Source of the DNA: Sphingomonas sp. LT1P40
GTDB lineage: Bacteria > Pseudomonadota > Alphaproteobacteria > Sphingomonadales > Sphingomonadaceae
Length of the DNA: 64,000 nt
NCBI RefSeq assembly: GCF_036663835.1
Contig: NZ_JAXOJT010000001.1
Coordinates: forward strand, 1,116,001-1,180,000
Reading direction: 5' to 3'
The notes below the pieces were generated by a model. The model did not search any database and was not told the DNA's origin. It saw only the letters and a list, made by a program, of their open reading frames with translations. This document shows positions 19,354-28,833 of the stretch, piece after piece. Position numbers and translations under genes: made by a program. Position 1 is the first letter of the stretch. Each line of letters starts with the position of its first letter.

Positions 19354-20049
19354 ATGTTCAAAGTCGCCAGCTATAATATGCGCAAGTCGATCGGCACCGA
19401 TCGGCGGCGGCGACCCGAGCGGACACTGGAGGTGTTGCGTGAGATCGACGCCGATGTCGTCGCCTTGCAGGAATGCGACCGCCGCTTCGGAAAGCGCGAA
19501 GGGGTTATCTCCCCGCATATGCTCGACGAGCACAGCCCGTGGAAAGCGGTGCAGTTCGGCGTCCGCACCGGCAGCATGGGTTGGCATGGCAATGCCCTGC
19601 TGGTGCGCAAGGATGCGCAAATCCTGGACTGCGAGATCATCCATCTCCCCGCGCTGGAACCGCGCGGCGCAGTCGTGGCGGACGTGCGCGTCAACGGGCA
19701 CAGCTTGCGCGTCGTCGGCATGCACCTCGACCTGTCGGGCCTGTGGCGGCGGCGACAGGCACATGCGATCCTGACCCATCTGGAGTCGAGCGAACGACAG
19801 CTGCCGACGGTTATGATGGGCGATCTCAACGACTGGAGCGCCAATTCGGGCTGCCTGCGCGATTTCGGGCGCAACTTCGCCTTCGCGGACACCGGCAAGT
19901 CGTTCCACGCCCGCCGACCGGTGGCGCGGCTCGACCGCATCATGGTCTCGGCGGGCTTGCAGGTTGACGCGTGCGGCGTGCATGACAGCGCCGCATCGCG
20001 TACCGCATCCGATCATCTGCCGATCTGGGCGATGCTGGGGCGAGATTGA
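19354..20049 (+). CDS. Endonuclease/exonuclease/phosphatase family protein
   Basis: 231 residues. It has the EEP fold signatures: KVASYNMRKSIG at the start, VVALQECDRRFG with the metal-binding Glu, VVGMHLDLSG, VMMGDLNDWS with the Asp-x-Asn pair, and the terminal ASDHLPIWAML with the catalytic Asp-His. Members cleave phosphodiester bonds in DNA, RNA, inositol phosphates or lipids. The substrate cannot be read from the sequence. It has no obvious signal peptide. It is followed after 4 nt by a GTG-started patatin-like gene. Confidence 0.88.
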   Translation: MFKVASYNMRKSIGTDRRRRPERTLEVLREIDADVVALQECDRRFGKREGVISPHMLDEHSPWKAVQFGVRTGSMGWHGNALLVRKDAQILDCEIIHLPALEPRGAVVADVRVNGHSLRVVGMHLDLSGLWRRRQAHAILTHLESSERQLPTVMMGDLNDWSANSGCLRDFGRNFAFADTGKSFHARRPVARLDRIMVSAGLQVDACGVHDSAASRTASDHLPIWAMLGRD

Positions 20050-20053
20050 ACGG

Positions 20054-22348
20054 GTGCGGGACAAGGAACTTCGGCTCGCACTCGTCTGCTATGGCGGCAT
20101 CAGCCTGGCCGTCTACATGCACGGCATCACCAAGGAGATCTGGCACCTCGCCCGCGCCAGCCGCGCGCACCGCGATGGCGAAGCGTCGGTGTCGGGCAGC
20201 GAAGCGGTCTATCACGCGCTGCTCGACGAGATTGGTGAGGCGACCGGTATCCGCCTGCGCGTGATCGTCGATATCGTCGCGGGGGCCAGCGCCGGGGGCA
20301 TCAACGGCGTGTTCCTGGCGCAAGCCATCGCCACCGGTCAGCCGCTCGATCCACTAACCGACCTATGGTTGGAGACGGCCGATGTCGAGGCGTTGCTGAA
20401 TCCCGATCAGGGGCCGTCGCACAAGCTTGCCAAGATATGGGCACTGCCGATTGCGTGGATGTTCACGCGCGAAGGGTCGACCGTCGACGAGACCGTCGAG
20501 GCCGGTTCGCGCGCCGAAGTCCGCGCAAAGTTGGAGAAATTCGTCCGTTCGCGCTGGTTCGAACCGCCCTTTGGCGGCAAGGAACTGCTCAACATGATGC
20601 TCGACGCGTTCGATGCGATGGCACAGGCACCGTGCGGCCCGCGCCTGTTGCCGGACGGGCAACCGCTCGACCTGTTCGTCACCGTTACCGATTTTCGCGG
20701 CCATCCCGAACGGCTGAAACTCAACTCCCCACCGGAAGTGGTCGAGACCGAACACCGGCTGGTCTTCTCGTTCAGCGACCATGGCACCGGCCAGGACAGC
20801 TTGGCTGATCCCGCCGAACTCGCCTTTGCCGCGCGCGCCACCTCCAGCTTTCCCGGCGCTTTCCCGCCTGCGACGGTCACCGAACTCGATAGCGTGCTCG
20901 CAGACCGCAAGGTCGAATGGCCGGGCCGTGAAGCGTTCCTTCAGCATGTGCTGCCGCGTCAGCATGCTGCGGGCATTGCGGACAAGGCCGCGCTGATCGA
21001 CGGATCGGTGCTCGCCAACGCACCGTTTCGCCCCGCAATCGATGCGCTAAAGGAACGCCCTGCCCGCCGCCAGATCGACCGCCGTTTCGTGTTCATCGAC
21101 CCCACCCCGGGTCATCGGCTTGGCCTGTATAACAACGCCACCCCCGCCGCGCCGGGCTTTTTCCAGACAATTATCGGCGCGCTGACCGAATTGCCCCGGC
21201 AACAGCCGATCCGCGACAATCTGGAGTCGCTGGGCGAGCGATCGGCGCGGATCGAGCGGATGCTGGCGATCATCGAACGCATCCGCGCCGAGGTGGAGGA
21301 GCAGGTCGAATCGCTGTTCGGCTACACGCTGTTCCTTGATTATCCCACGCCAAAGCGGCTGTCCGCATGGCGCAACCGCGCGCAGATCGCCGCCGCCGCC
21401 AAGGCAGGTTACGGTCACGCCGCTTACGGCATGCTGAAGGTCGAGAGCGTCGCCGATCGAATCGCCACGCATCTGCACCAGATCGGCGATCAGTCCGGCC
21501 AGAATCGCTGGCAACAACTGCGCGACGCGATCGGCGCGGAGATCGCGCGGCGCGGCGCCGACGATTTCCCAACGAGCAATGCCCGTTCCGCCAGTCCGGC
21601 CGCGCTCGATCTGTTGCGGACGCACGATCTTGGCTTCCGTATCCGCCGATTGCGCATGCTCGCGCGGCGGATGACCGAGCTGGATCAGGCGCATGAGAGC
21701 GGCGAACTCGCGCCGATGCGCGATGCCATCTACGAATCGCTGGCCGGCTATCTCGAATGCCAGCGTGCCGATCCATTCAGCGGCCTGCGTGAAACCGTGC
21801 GCGCGGTTGATTTCGATGCAGGGGCGATCATGGACCGGCTCGCCGCGCAGATGGACCTGCGCACGCTGGATGCCGAGACCGACGAGCGCCTGTCCGTCGG
21901 GCTCAGCGCGCTATCCAGGGAGATGCGGCGACCGATGCTGCTCGCCTATCTCGGTTTTCCGTTTTTCGATATCGCCACGCTGCCGCTGTTGCAGGGCGAA
22001 GGGCTGAACGAGTTCGATCCGATCCGCGTGGACCGCATCTCTCCCGACGACGCCACCGGCATCCGCGCCGGCGGCGCACAGGCGACGCTAAAGGGCACAC
22101 AGTTCAACAATTTCGGCGCATTCTTCAGCCGCGCCTATCGTGAAAACGACTATCTGTGGGGCCGACTGCATGGCGCGGAGCGATTGATCGATATCACCTT
22201 GTCAACATTGCCCCCCAACACCGGACTCGGCCCGGGACGGCTGGCCACGATCAAGCGCGACATGTTCCTCGCCATCCTCGACGAAGAAGAATCGCGCCTG
22301 AAAGCCATCCCCGCCCTCTTCGCCCAGATCCGCAAGGAAATCGGGTGA
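20054..22348 (+). CDS. Large patatin-like phospholipase with DUF3376-like C-terminus
   Basis: 764 residues. I chose the GTG at 20054, which gives VRDKELRLALVCYGGISLAV, the normal start of this family. The patatin hydrolase has a glycine-rich oxyanion loop (CYGGISLAVYMHG), the nucleophile Ser79 in GASAGG and a later Asp-Gly (IDGSVLANAPF) completing the Ser-Asp dyad. The long C-terminal half (about residues 350-764) resembles the DUF3376 region found in bacterial patatin-like proteins. The expected activity is lipid acyl hydrolysis. No signal peptide is seen, so it probably acts in the cytoplasm or at the inner face of the membrane. Confidence 0.88.
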   Translation: MRDKELRLALVCYGGISLAVYMHGITKEIWHLARASRAHRDGEASVSGSEAVYHALLDEIGEATGIRLRVIVDIVAGASAGGINGVFLAQAIATGQPLDPLTDLWLETADVEALLNPDQGPSHKLAKIWALPIAWMFTREGSTVDETVEAGSRAEVRAKLEKFVRSRWFEPPFGGKELLNMMLDAFDAMAQAPCGPRLLPDGQPLDLFVTVTDFRGHPERLKLNSPPEVVETEHRLVFSFSDHGTGQDSLADPAELAFAARATSSFPGAFPPATVTELDSVLADRKVEWPGREAFLQHVLPRQHAAGIADKAALIDGSVLANAPFRPAIDALKERPARRQIDRRFVFIDPTPGHRLGLYNNATPAAPGFFQTIIGALTELPRQQPIRDNLESLGERSARIERMLAIIERIRAEVEEQVESLFGYTLFLDYPTPKRLSAWRNRAQIAAAAKAGYGHAAYGMLKVESVADRIATHLHQIGDQSGQNRWQQLRDAIGAEIARRGADDFPTSNARSASPAALDLLRTHDLGFRIRRLRMLARRMTELDQAHESGELAPMRDAIYESLAGYLECQRADPFSGLRETVRAVDFDAGAIMDRLAAQMDLRTLDAETDERLSVGLSALSREMRRPMLLAYLGFPFFDIATLPLLQGEGLNEFDPIRVDRISPDDATGIRAGGAQATLKGTQFNNFGAFFSRAYRENDYLWGRLHGAERLIDITLSTLPPNTGLGPGRLATIKRDMFLAILDEEESRLKAIPALFAQIRKEIG

Positions 22349-22410
22349 GGGTGGCATCTAGCGCGCGTCCGGCCTAAGCTGCGTCAAACCACAAAAGGCA
22401 TGGACGGCGA

Positions 22411-22743
22411 ATGCAGTTTCTGAAGGCATTATTCTGGTTCCTGATCCTCGGGCTGGTCGCGGCATTTGCGGTCACCAACTGGCATCCGGTCGAAATCCAG
22501 CTGTGGAGCGGTCTGGTCGCGGACGTGAACCTTCCTTTCCTGCTGTTCGTCGTGTTCCTCGCCGGGTTCCTGCCGATGCTGCTGCTGTTTCACACCGTGC
22601 GCTGGCGGTCGCGGCAGCGGATTGCGATGCTGGAGCGTACCGTCGAGGATCTGCGCCCGAATCCCACACCGGCTCCCCCAGCGGACATCACACCGGAGCC
22701 GCCGGTCGAAACCCCCTCCGCGCCGCCTTTGGTGGTGCCATGA
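22411..22743 (+). CDS. LapA-domain (DUF1049) inner-membrane protein
   Basis: 110 residues. It has two transmembrane segments (FLKALFWFLILGLVAAFAVTNW and LPFLLFVVFLAGFLPMLLLF) separated by the short HPVEIQLWSGLVADVN loop. A basic segment, coiled coil (RQRIAMLERTVEDL) and proline-rich cytoplasmic tail follow. This matches the LapA domain family, associated with LPS assembly in E. coli. Its stop overlaps the pyrF start by 4 nt, an arrangement common in alphaproteobacteria. Confidence 0.85.
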   Translation: MQFLKALFWFLILGLVAAFAVTNWHPVEIQLWSGLVADVNLPFLLFVVFLAGFLPMLLLFHTVRWRSRQRIAMLERTVEDLRPNPTPAPPADITPEPPVETPSAPPLVVP

Positions 22744-23411
22744 GCCCGATCTACGTCGCGCTCGACACCCCCGACCTCGAACGCGCCAAGGCTATCGCCA
22801 CCCGCGTCCGCCACCATGTCGGCGGGATTAAGTTGGGCCTGGAGTTCTTCATGGCCAACGGGCGTCAGGGCGTTCACGACATGGCCGAAATCGGTCTGCC
22901 GATCTTTCTCGACCTGAAATTTCACGACATTCCCAACACCGTGGGCAAGGCGGTGCAGGCGCTCCGCCCGCTCGAACCCGCGATCATCACCGTCCACGCC
23001 GCCGGCGGCCGTGCGATGCTAGAGGATGCCAAGGCCGCCGCCCCGCTCGGTACCAAGGTCGTAGCGGTGACCATGCTCACCAGCCTCGATGCAAGCGACC
23101 TCAAATCGATCGGCCTCTCGCCCGACCCGCACGAACAAGTCGTCCGATTGGCCGAACTCGCCCGGTCGGCGGGCGTCGACGGCATCGTCTGCTCGGGCGA
23201 GGAAGTGAAGGCCGCCCATGCCGCATGGAAAGACGGCTTCTTCGTCGTCCCAGGCGTCCGCCTCGCCAATGGCGCAGCGGGCGACCAGAAACGCGTCGTC
23301 ACCCCCCGCGCCGCGCTGGACGCCGGTGCCTCGATCCTAGTCGTCGGTCGCCCGATCACCCAGGCGGAAGACCCTGACATGGCGGCGCGTGAGATCGAGG
23401 CGACGCTGTAA
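22740..23411 (+). CDS. pyrF: Orotidine-5'-phosphate decarboxylase
   Basis: 223 residues. PyrF decarboxylates OMP to UMP, the last step of de novo pyrimidine synthesis. The catalytic tetrad motif is visible as FLDLKFHDIPNT (Asp58, Lys60, Asp63). The phosphate-binding end is seen in VVGRPITQAEDP, and GGIKLGLEFF supplies the upstream Lys. It overlaps the LapA-like gene by 4 nt. Confidence 0.97.
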   Translation: MSPIYVALDTPDLERAKAIATRVRHHVGGIKLGLEFFMANGRQGVHDMAEIGLPIFLDLKFHDIPNTVGKAVQALRPLEPAIITVHAAGGRAMLEDAKAAAPLGTKVVAVTMLTSLDASDLKSIGLSPDPHEQVVRLAELARSAGVDGIVCSGEEVKAAHAAWKDGFFVVPGVRLANGAAGDQKRVVTPRAALDAGASILVVGRPITQAEDPDMAAREIEATL

Positions 23412-23412
23412 T

Positions 23413-23838
23413 TTGCTGAGCAATACAGAGACATCGTCGAAGCGATCTGTTGCGCTTGCCCAAGGGCGGAATGGTCTTCGACTGCTGTCGTTCGGTGCTA
23501 CGGTTGTCCTTGTTCTGCTAGTATTTTACGCTGGCGATCCCGACAGGCCCGACGCGTGGTTGGCTATAGTGCCGTTTGGCGTCTGGGTCGTTGGACCTGC
23601 CGTCGCGCCTTGGCTGATCGCGCGGACACGACCGACGTTAATCGTGGTTTTTTCGATGCTGGTTTTCCTGCTGGTGTCGTCAGCGGCATCAGGGTTCATA
23701 TACTATGATGCGGTCTTCGTTTCGCCATCTCCGGCGGCGTCCCAAATCCTGTATTTCCTTCCGTTTGTTCAGTGGATCGCGCTGGCCGTCGTCGCATGCA
23801 CCGCAATTCTGATATCGACGTGGACCAAGGGGGCCTGA
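23413..23838 (+). CDS. Hypothetical membrane protein
   Basis: About 141 residues if it starts at the TTG at 23413, just after the pyrF stop; a GTG at 23389 inside pyrF is another option. There are three to four hydrophobic segments: LLSFGATVVLVLLVFYAG, WLAIVPFGVWVVGPAVAPWLI, LIVVFSMLVFLLVSSAASGF and FVQWIALAVVACTAILIST. No recognised domain. The stop is 2 nt before the next gene, which supports it being a real gene in the run. Base composition is a little lower in GC than its neighbours. Confidence 0.6.
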   Translation: MLSNTETSSKRSVALAQGRNGLRLLSFGATVVLVLLVFYAGDPDRPDAWLAIVPFGVWVVGPAVAPWLIARTRPTLIVVFSMLVFLLVSSAASGFIYYDAVFVSPSPAASQILYFLPFVQWIALAVVACTAILISTWTKGA

Positions 23839-23840
23839 GG

Positions 23841-24347
23841 ATGGCGATCATCATTCGGCCTGCTACGTCTGTTGACCTCCCTGTCCTTCATCCCGTCGTG
23901 GAGCGTGCTTATCGCGGCGAAGCGGCGCGGGGCGGATGGACGCATGAGGCTGACCTGATCACCGGCGAACGCACCGACATAGAAACCCTCGCCAGCCTGC
24001 TCGATGGCCCCAGTCGCCTGCTGATCGCCTTAGAAGACGAGGCCATCCTTGGCTGCGTCAATGTCGCTCACAAAGGCGACGGCCTCGCCTATCTCGGCCT
24101 GCTCTGCGTCGATCCGCAGCTTCAGGCGAGTGGGATCGGCAAGCGACTGATCGCCGCCGCCGAAGCGACTGCCCGCACCGACTTCGCCGCCGACCGCATC
24201 GAGATGACGGTCATCGACCGCCGCGTCGAACTGATCGCATGGTATGTCCGCCACGGTTACCAGCCATCGGGCGAGACGCGGCCCTTTCCGATTATCCTCG
24301 ATCCGCCGTTATCGATGACGGTGCTGGTCAAGAATCTTGTCACCTGA
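23841..24347 (+). CDS. GNAT family N-acetyltransferase
   Basis: 168 residues. The start ATG at 23841 gives MAIIIRPATSVDLPVLHPVV, typical of GNAT proteins. Motif A is LGLLCVDPQLQASGIGKRLIAAAE. The C-terminal part (ELIAWYVRHGYQPSGETRPFP) fits the usual acetyl-CoA-binding core. A GGW near residue 33 and the ETL helix are seen in related sequences. The substrate is unknown. Confidence 0.87.
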   Translation: MAIIIRPATSVDLPVLHPVVERAYRGEAARGGWTHEADLITGERTDIETLASLLDGPSRLLIALEDEAILGCVNVAHKGDGLAYLGLLCVDPQLQASGIGKRLIAAAEATARTDFAADRIEMTVIDRRVELIAWYVRHGYQPSGETRPFPIILDPPLSMTVLVKNLVT

Positions 24348-24421
24348 ACGGGTTGCCCTGAACCGCGCGCGCCGTTACGAATGTTACATTATCTCCCAAT
24401 CCCGTTCCGGAGCATTCCTTC

Positions 24422-25981
24422 ATGCGTATCCTGTTGCTCGCCACCACCCTCCTCGCCACGCCCGCGTTCGCCCAGTCAGAACGGGTCGCAGTCGGCACCG
24501 GGGTCGTCACCAGCGAGCGTCTGAACAGCGCCGAACGCCCGATCCGCTTCGCCACTACCGCGCCGACCGACGGCGTCCTCGTCCTGCCGATGGCGGGTGC
24601 GACCGACCTGTCCCGCGTGCCCGCCACCCTGCGAGACAGCGTCACCCGCGCCGTCGCCACCGCCAACTTCAAGGCGGCGGCGGACAAGACGCTCTCGCTC
24701 TATGGCGTCGGCGGCTATGACCGCGTTGTCCTGATCGGCGTGCCCACCGGCCAGCTCGATGCGGTCGCGCTCACCGATTTCGGCGGACGCGCCGCTCAGG
24801 AGACGAAGGACAACGCCCTCCCCGTCGCAATTATGGCGGACGGTCTGAGCACCAGCGCCACCGATCCCGCAGCGCATGTCGCGCTGGGCGCGACGCTCGG
24901 CCAATATCGTTTCGATCAGCTCAAGAACCTCAAATCCACCCCCCCGAACCAGCCCGTCACCATCGTCGCGGCATCGGGCGAAGCGACCTACACGCGCGAA
25001 ATGGCGGGCGTGGCACAGGGCGCGCGCATAACCCGCGACCTCATCACGCTCCCCTCCGACGCCAAACACCCCGAAAGCTTCGTCGAAGCCGTTCGCGCGC
25101 AGTTTGCTGGAGTGTCCAACATACGCATCACCGTGCTGGATGAAGCACAGATGCGTAAGCTCAACATGGGTTCGATTCTTTCGGTCTCCGCCGGATCGCG
25201 GCACCCGGCCCGCATGATGATCGTCGAATATCGCGGCGGAGGCGACGCCGCGCCGCTGGCGCTGGTCGGCAAGGGCATTACCTTCGACAGCGGCGGCATC
25301 AGCCTGAAGGCCGGCGCGGGGATGGAGGCGATGCGTGCAGACATGGCGGGGGCCGCAGCGGTGATGGGCGCGACGCTGGCAGCGGCAAAACGTGGCGCGA
25401 AAGCCAATATTGTCGGCATCGCAGCGCTGGCCGAGAACATGCCCGGCGGCAACGCCGCGCGTCCCGGTGACGTCGTGCGTACGATGAACGGCCAGACAAT
25501 CGAGATCATCAGCACCGATGCCGAGGGGCGAATGGTACTGGCCGATGCCAACCAATATGCCATCGACCGCTACAAGCCCGCTGCAATCGTCAACATCGCC
25601 ACGCTGACCGGTGCGGTAACGACCGCGCTGGGCGACGATTATGCCGGACTGTTCGCGCGCGACGAAGCGTTGGCGGGGCGGCTGGAAAACGCCGCGACGC
25701 GATCGGGCGAAGCGCTGTGGCGGCTGCCGCTGCACCCCAGCTATGCCGACGATATGAAGTCGCCGATCGCCGACATCGCCAACACCACGCGCAAAGCCGG
25801 CGCCGGTGCAGGTCGCGGCGCACACTTCATCGCCTTCCTGACGCCGGAGCCGACGCCATGGGCGCATATCGACATCGCTGGAGTCGACGCCACCGACGAA
25901 TCGCTGCCGACCATGCCAAAGGGCGCACGCGGCTTTGGCGTCCGCCTGTTCGACGCACTGGTCCGCGAATACGAGAAGTAA
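24422..25981 (+). CDS. M17 family leucyl aminopeptidase with signal peptide
   Basis: 519 residues. The C-terminal catalytic domain shows the M17 signature: LALVGKGITFDSGGISLKAGAGM with the metal-binding Lys and Asp, MRADMAGAAAV, AENMPGGNAARPGDVV, and the hallmark STDAEGRMVLADA with catalytic Arg. It removes N-terminal residues such as leucine using two metal ions. The N-terminus (RILLLATTLLATPAFAQS) is a clear Sec signal peptide with an AFA cleavage site. This makes it a periplasmic or exported version, unlike cytosolic E. coli PepA. Confidence 0.93.
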   Translation: MRILLLATTLLATPAFAQSERVAVGTGVVTSERLNSAERPIRFATTAPTDGVLVLPMAGATDLSRVPATLRDSVTRAVATANFKAAADKTLSLYGVGGYDRVVLIGVPTGQLDAVALTDFGGRAAQETKDNALPVAIMADGLSTSATDPAAHVALGATLGQYRFDQLKNLKSTPPNQPVTIVAASGEATYTREMAGVAQGARITRDLITLPSDAKHPESFVEAVRAQFAGVSNIRITVLDEAQMRKLNMGSILSVSAGSRHPARMMIVEYRGGGDAAPLALVGKGITFDSGGISLKAGAGMEAMRADMAGAAAVMGATLAAAKRGAKANIVGIAALAENMPGGNAARPGDVVRTMNGQTIEIISTDAEGRMVLADANQYAIDRYKPAAIVNIATLTGAVTTALGDDYAGLFARDEALAGRLENAATRSGEALWRLPLHPSYADDMKSPIADIANTTRKAGAGAGRGAHFIAFLTPEPTPWAHIDIAGVDATDESLPTMPKGARGFGVRLFDALVREYEK

Positions 25982-26020
25982 GGCTTGCTAAAGTCCAGCG
26001 GCCGCACGATGGCCTCCAGC

Positions 26021-26659
26021 ATGCCGGTCACCGCCAAAATCTGTGGCCTGTCCACCCCCGCCACCCTCGACGCGGCGGTGGCGGGCGGGGCCAGCCACGT
26101 CGGCTTCGTCTTCTTCCCGCCCTCCCCGCGCCATGTCACGTTCGATCAGGTCGCATCACTTGCAGCGAACGTGCCCGCGCATGTCGGCCGCGTCGGCGTG
26201 TTCGTCGATCCGGAAGACGCCCTGATCGACCACGCGATTCGCGCCGCTGGCCTCGACGCGATCCAGCTCCACAAGGCGACGCCGGAACGCGCCGCCGCGA
26301 TCGGCACCCGCACGCGCCTGCCGGTGTGGGCCGCCGTGGCTGTCAAAACGCGCGCCGACCTCGACGCCGCCAACGCGTTTCGTGGCGCGGTTCAGCGTAT
26401 TCTCTATGATGCGAAGACACCCGACGACGCCAAGCTGCCCGGCGGCATGGGCCTGCGCTTCGACTGGACACTGCTTCAGGGATTCGCTCACCCGCTCCCC
26501 TGGGCGTTGTCGGGCGGCCTCGACGCCGCCAACGTCGCCGAGGCAGTGCGGATCAGCGGCGCGCGGCTGGTAGATATCTCCTCCGGCGTCGAATCCGCAC
26601 CGGGCGTGAAGGACAAGGCAAAGATCGCCGCGTTCCTGAAGATCACCGCGTCGCTGTAA
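26021..26659 (+). CDS. trpF: Phosphoribosylanthranilate isomerase
   Basis: 212 residues from the ATG at 26021 ([13 protein letters not shown]); an ATG at 26009 would add four residues. TrpF isomerises N-phosphoribosylanthranilate in tryptophan synthesis. The catalytic Cys is in KICGL, the acidic residue in RVGVFVD, and the phosphate-binding C-terminal loops are [13 protein letters not shown] and [15 protein letters not shown]. It begins the trpF-trpB-trpA-accD-folC run, the standard order in alphaproteobacteria. Confidence 0.95.
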   Translation: MPVTAKICGLSTPATLDAAVAGGASHVGFVFFPPSPRHVTFDQVASLAANVPAHVGRVGVFVDPEDALIDHAIRAAGLDAIQLHKATPERAAAIGTRTRLPVWAAVAVKTRADLDAANAFRGAVQRILYDAKTPDDAKLPGGMGLRFDWTLLQGFAHPLPWALSGGLDAANVAEAVRISGARLVDISSGVESAPGVKDKAKIAAFLKITASL

Positions 26660-26699
26660 CGGCTTGGCGTCGGGCGCGGACCCGCCTAAACGCCACCCC

Positions 26700-27929
26700 A
26701 TGAACGCCCCCAACTCCTTCCGCGCCCAGCCCGACGAACGCGGGCATTTCGGCCCTTATGGCGGCCGCTATGTCGCCGAAACGCTGATGCCGCTCGTCCT
26801 CGACCTCGAACGCGAATATACGGCAGCCAAGGCCGACCCGGCCTTCGCCGCACAGTTCGACGATTTGCTCGAACATTATGTCGGCCGTCCCAGCCCGCTT
26901 TATTACGCCGAACGCCTGACCGACGCGCTGCGCGAAAATGCGCCTGATGGCATGGGTGCCGAAATCTGGTTCAAGCGCGACGAGCTGAACCACACCGGCG
27001 CACACAAGATCAACAATTGCATCGGCCAGATCCTGCTGGCGATCCGCATGGGCAAGACGCGGATCATCGCGGAGACCGGCGCAGGCCAGCACGGCGTCGC
27101 CACCGCCACCGTCTGCGCGCGCTTCGGCCTGCCCTGCACCATCTTCATGGGTGCCAAGGATGTCGGGCGGCAACAGCCGAACGTGTTCCGCATGAAGCTG
27201 CTCGGTGCCGAAGTCCGCCCGGTCACCAGCGGCGCGGCCACGCTGAAGGACGCGATGAATGAGGCGATGCGGGATTGGGTCGCCAACGTCCACGACACCT
27301 TTTACATCATCGGCACCGCTGCCGGCCCGCACCCCTATCCCGAGCTCGTCCGCGATTTCCAAAGCGTGATCGGCAAGGAAGCGCGCGCGCAGATGTTGTC
27401 GCGCACCGGCAAGCTGCCAGACCTGCTCGTCGCCGCGATCGGCGGTGGCAGCAACGCGATCGGCCTGTTCCACCCGTTCCTCGACGACGCCGATGTCGCG
27501 ATGCTGGGCGTCGAGGCGGCGGGCGAAGGTCTCGACGCCAAGCACGCCGCCAGCCTCGCGGGCGGTGCCCCCGGTATCCTCCACGGCAACAAGACCTATC
27601 TGCTTCAGGATCACGACGGCCAGATCGCCGAAGCGCATTCGATCAGCGCCGGGCTGGACTATCCAGGCATCGGCCCGGAGCATGCATGGCTGAAGGATTC
27701 GGGTCGCGTCGAATATACCGCGGTGACCGATACCGAGGCGCTGGATGCGTTCCAGCTGCTCTGCCGCACCGAAGGCATCATCCCCGCCCTGGAACCGGCA
27801 CACGCCATCGCAGCCGTCGCAAAGCGGGCGCGTGAAATGAAACGCGATCAGGTGATCCTCGCCAATCTGTGCGGTCGCGGCGACAAGGACATCTTCACCG
27901 TCGCTGAGGCGCTGGGGGTCGAGATATGA
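26700..27929 (+). CDS. trpB: Tryptophan synthase beta chain
   Basis: 409 residues from the ATG at 26700 ([20 protein letters not shown]). TrpB joins indole with serine using PLP. The PLP lysine is Lys103 in [12 protein letters not shown]. The phosphate loop is [15 protein letters not shown], and the conserved [17 protein letters not shown] and [11 protein letters not shown] segments are present. It is separated from trpA by 100 nt that carry a palindromic repeat. Confidence 0.97.
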   Translation: MNAPNSFRAQPDERGHFGPYGGRYVAETLMPLVLDLEREYTAAKADPAFAAQFDDLLEHYVGRPSPLYYAERLTDALRENAPDGMGAEIWFKRDELNHTGAHKINNCIGQILLAIRMGKTRIIAETGAGQHGVATATVCARFGLPCTIFMGAKDVGRQQPNVFRMKLLGAEVRPVTSGAATLKDAMNEAMRDWVANVHDTFYIIGTAAGPHPYPELVRDFQSVIGKEARAQMLSRTGKLPDLLVAAIGGGSNAIGLFHPFLDDADVAMLGVEAAGEGLDAKHAASLAGGAPGILHGNKTYLLQDHDGQIAEAHSISAGLDYPGIGPEHAWLKDSGRVEYTAVTDTEALDAFQLLCRTEGIIPALEPAHAIAAVAKRAREMKRDQVILANLCGRGDKDIFTVAEALGVEI

Positions 27930-27938
27930 GCAACAATC

Positions 27939-28017
27939 GTCATCCCATCGAAAGCTGGGATCTCCCACCGCAAGCGAACGGCCTGTGGCCAGAGACCCCA
28001 GCTTTCGCTGGGGTGAC
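27939..28017. repeat. REP-like inverted-repeat doublet between trpB and trpA
   Basis: Two 26-nt arms at 27939-27964 and 27992-28017 are inverted copies of each other with 3 mismatches, separated by 27 nt. Each arm is itself a partial palindrome around CGAAAGCTGGG / CCCAGCTTTCG. This structure fits a bacterial REP doublet. I recall sequences of this kind as common between genes in sphingomonads, but I cannot count genomic copies here. It fills most of the trpB-trpA spacer and could affect mRNA stability or the ratio of the two subunits. Confidence 0.8.
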
Positions 28018-28029
28018 GGGGGGGCGCGC

Positions 28030-28833
28030 ATGACCCGCATCACCTCCACCTTCGCCGCCACCGCCGCCCAACACCGCGCCGCGCTCGTCACCTTCGTCAC
28101 CGCCGGTGACGGCGATACAGCCGCGATCCTCGACGCGCTGGTCGCGGGCGGTGCGGACGTGATCGAACTCGGTATGCCCTTCACCGATCCTATGGCCGAC
28201 GGCCCCGCGATCCAGGCCGCGAACCTGCGCAGCCTGGCCAAAGGCACCCGCACCGCCGATGTCCTCGCCATCGCCAGCGCCTTCCGCCAGCGCCACGCCG
28301 ACGTGCCGCTGGTCCTCATGGGCTATGCCAACACCATGACCCGCCCCACGCCCGAGGCGTTCGCCCAAAAGGCGGCGGACGCGGGCGTCGACGGCACGAT
28401 CATCGTCGATATCCCGCCTGAGGAGGCCGACGAGATCGCGTCCTTCGCCGAGCACGGCATCGCCACCATCCGCCTCGCCACCCCCACCACCGACGCCGCG
28501 CGCCTGCCCGCCGTGCTCGATGGCGCATCCGGTTTCCTTTATTACGTCTCGGTCGCCGGGATCACCGGCCTGCAACAGGCGGCACAGGACAGCATCGAGA
28601 GCGCCGTCGCCCGCCTGAAAGCCGCAACTGACCTGCCCGTGGCAGTCGGCTTCGGCGTCCGCACCCCGGAACAGGCCGCCGCGATCGGTCGCGTCGCCGA
28701 TGGCGTCGTCGTCGGCTCCGCGATCATCGACTTGATCGCAGAGCACGGCGCGGATGCACCCGCCGCCGTCCGCACCTATATCGCCACATTGTCGGCGGCT
28801 CTCGCCGACGCTCGCAAGGAAAAAGCCGCATGA
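28030..28833 (+). CDS. trpA: Tryptophan synthase alpha chain
   Basis: 267 residues from the ATG at 28030. TrpA cleaves indole-3-glycerol phosphate and passes indole to TrpB. Catalytic Glu46 is in [11 protein letters not shown] and Asp57 in [10 protein letters not shown], matching Glu49 and Asp60 of the E. coli enzyme. The phosphate site is seen in [16 protein letters not shown] and [12 protein letters not shown]. The stop overlaps the accD start by 4 nt. Confidence 0.97.
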   Translation: MTRITSTFAATAAQHRAALVTFVTAGDGDTAAILDALVAGGADVIELGMPFTDPMADGPAIQAANLRSLAKGTRTADVLAIASAFRQRHADVPLVLMGYANTMTRPTPEAFAQKAADAGVDGTIIVDIPPEEADEIASFAEHGIATIRLATPTTDAARLPAVLDGASGFLYYVSVAGITGLQQAAQDSIESAVARLKAATDLPVAVGFGVRTPEQAAAIGRVADGVVVGSAIIDLIAEHGADAPAAVRTYIATLSAALADARKEKAA

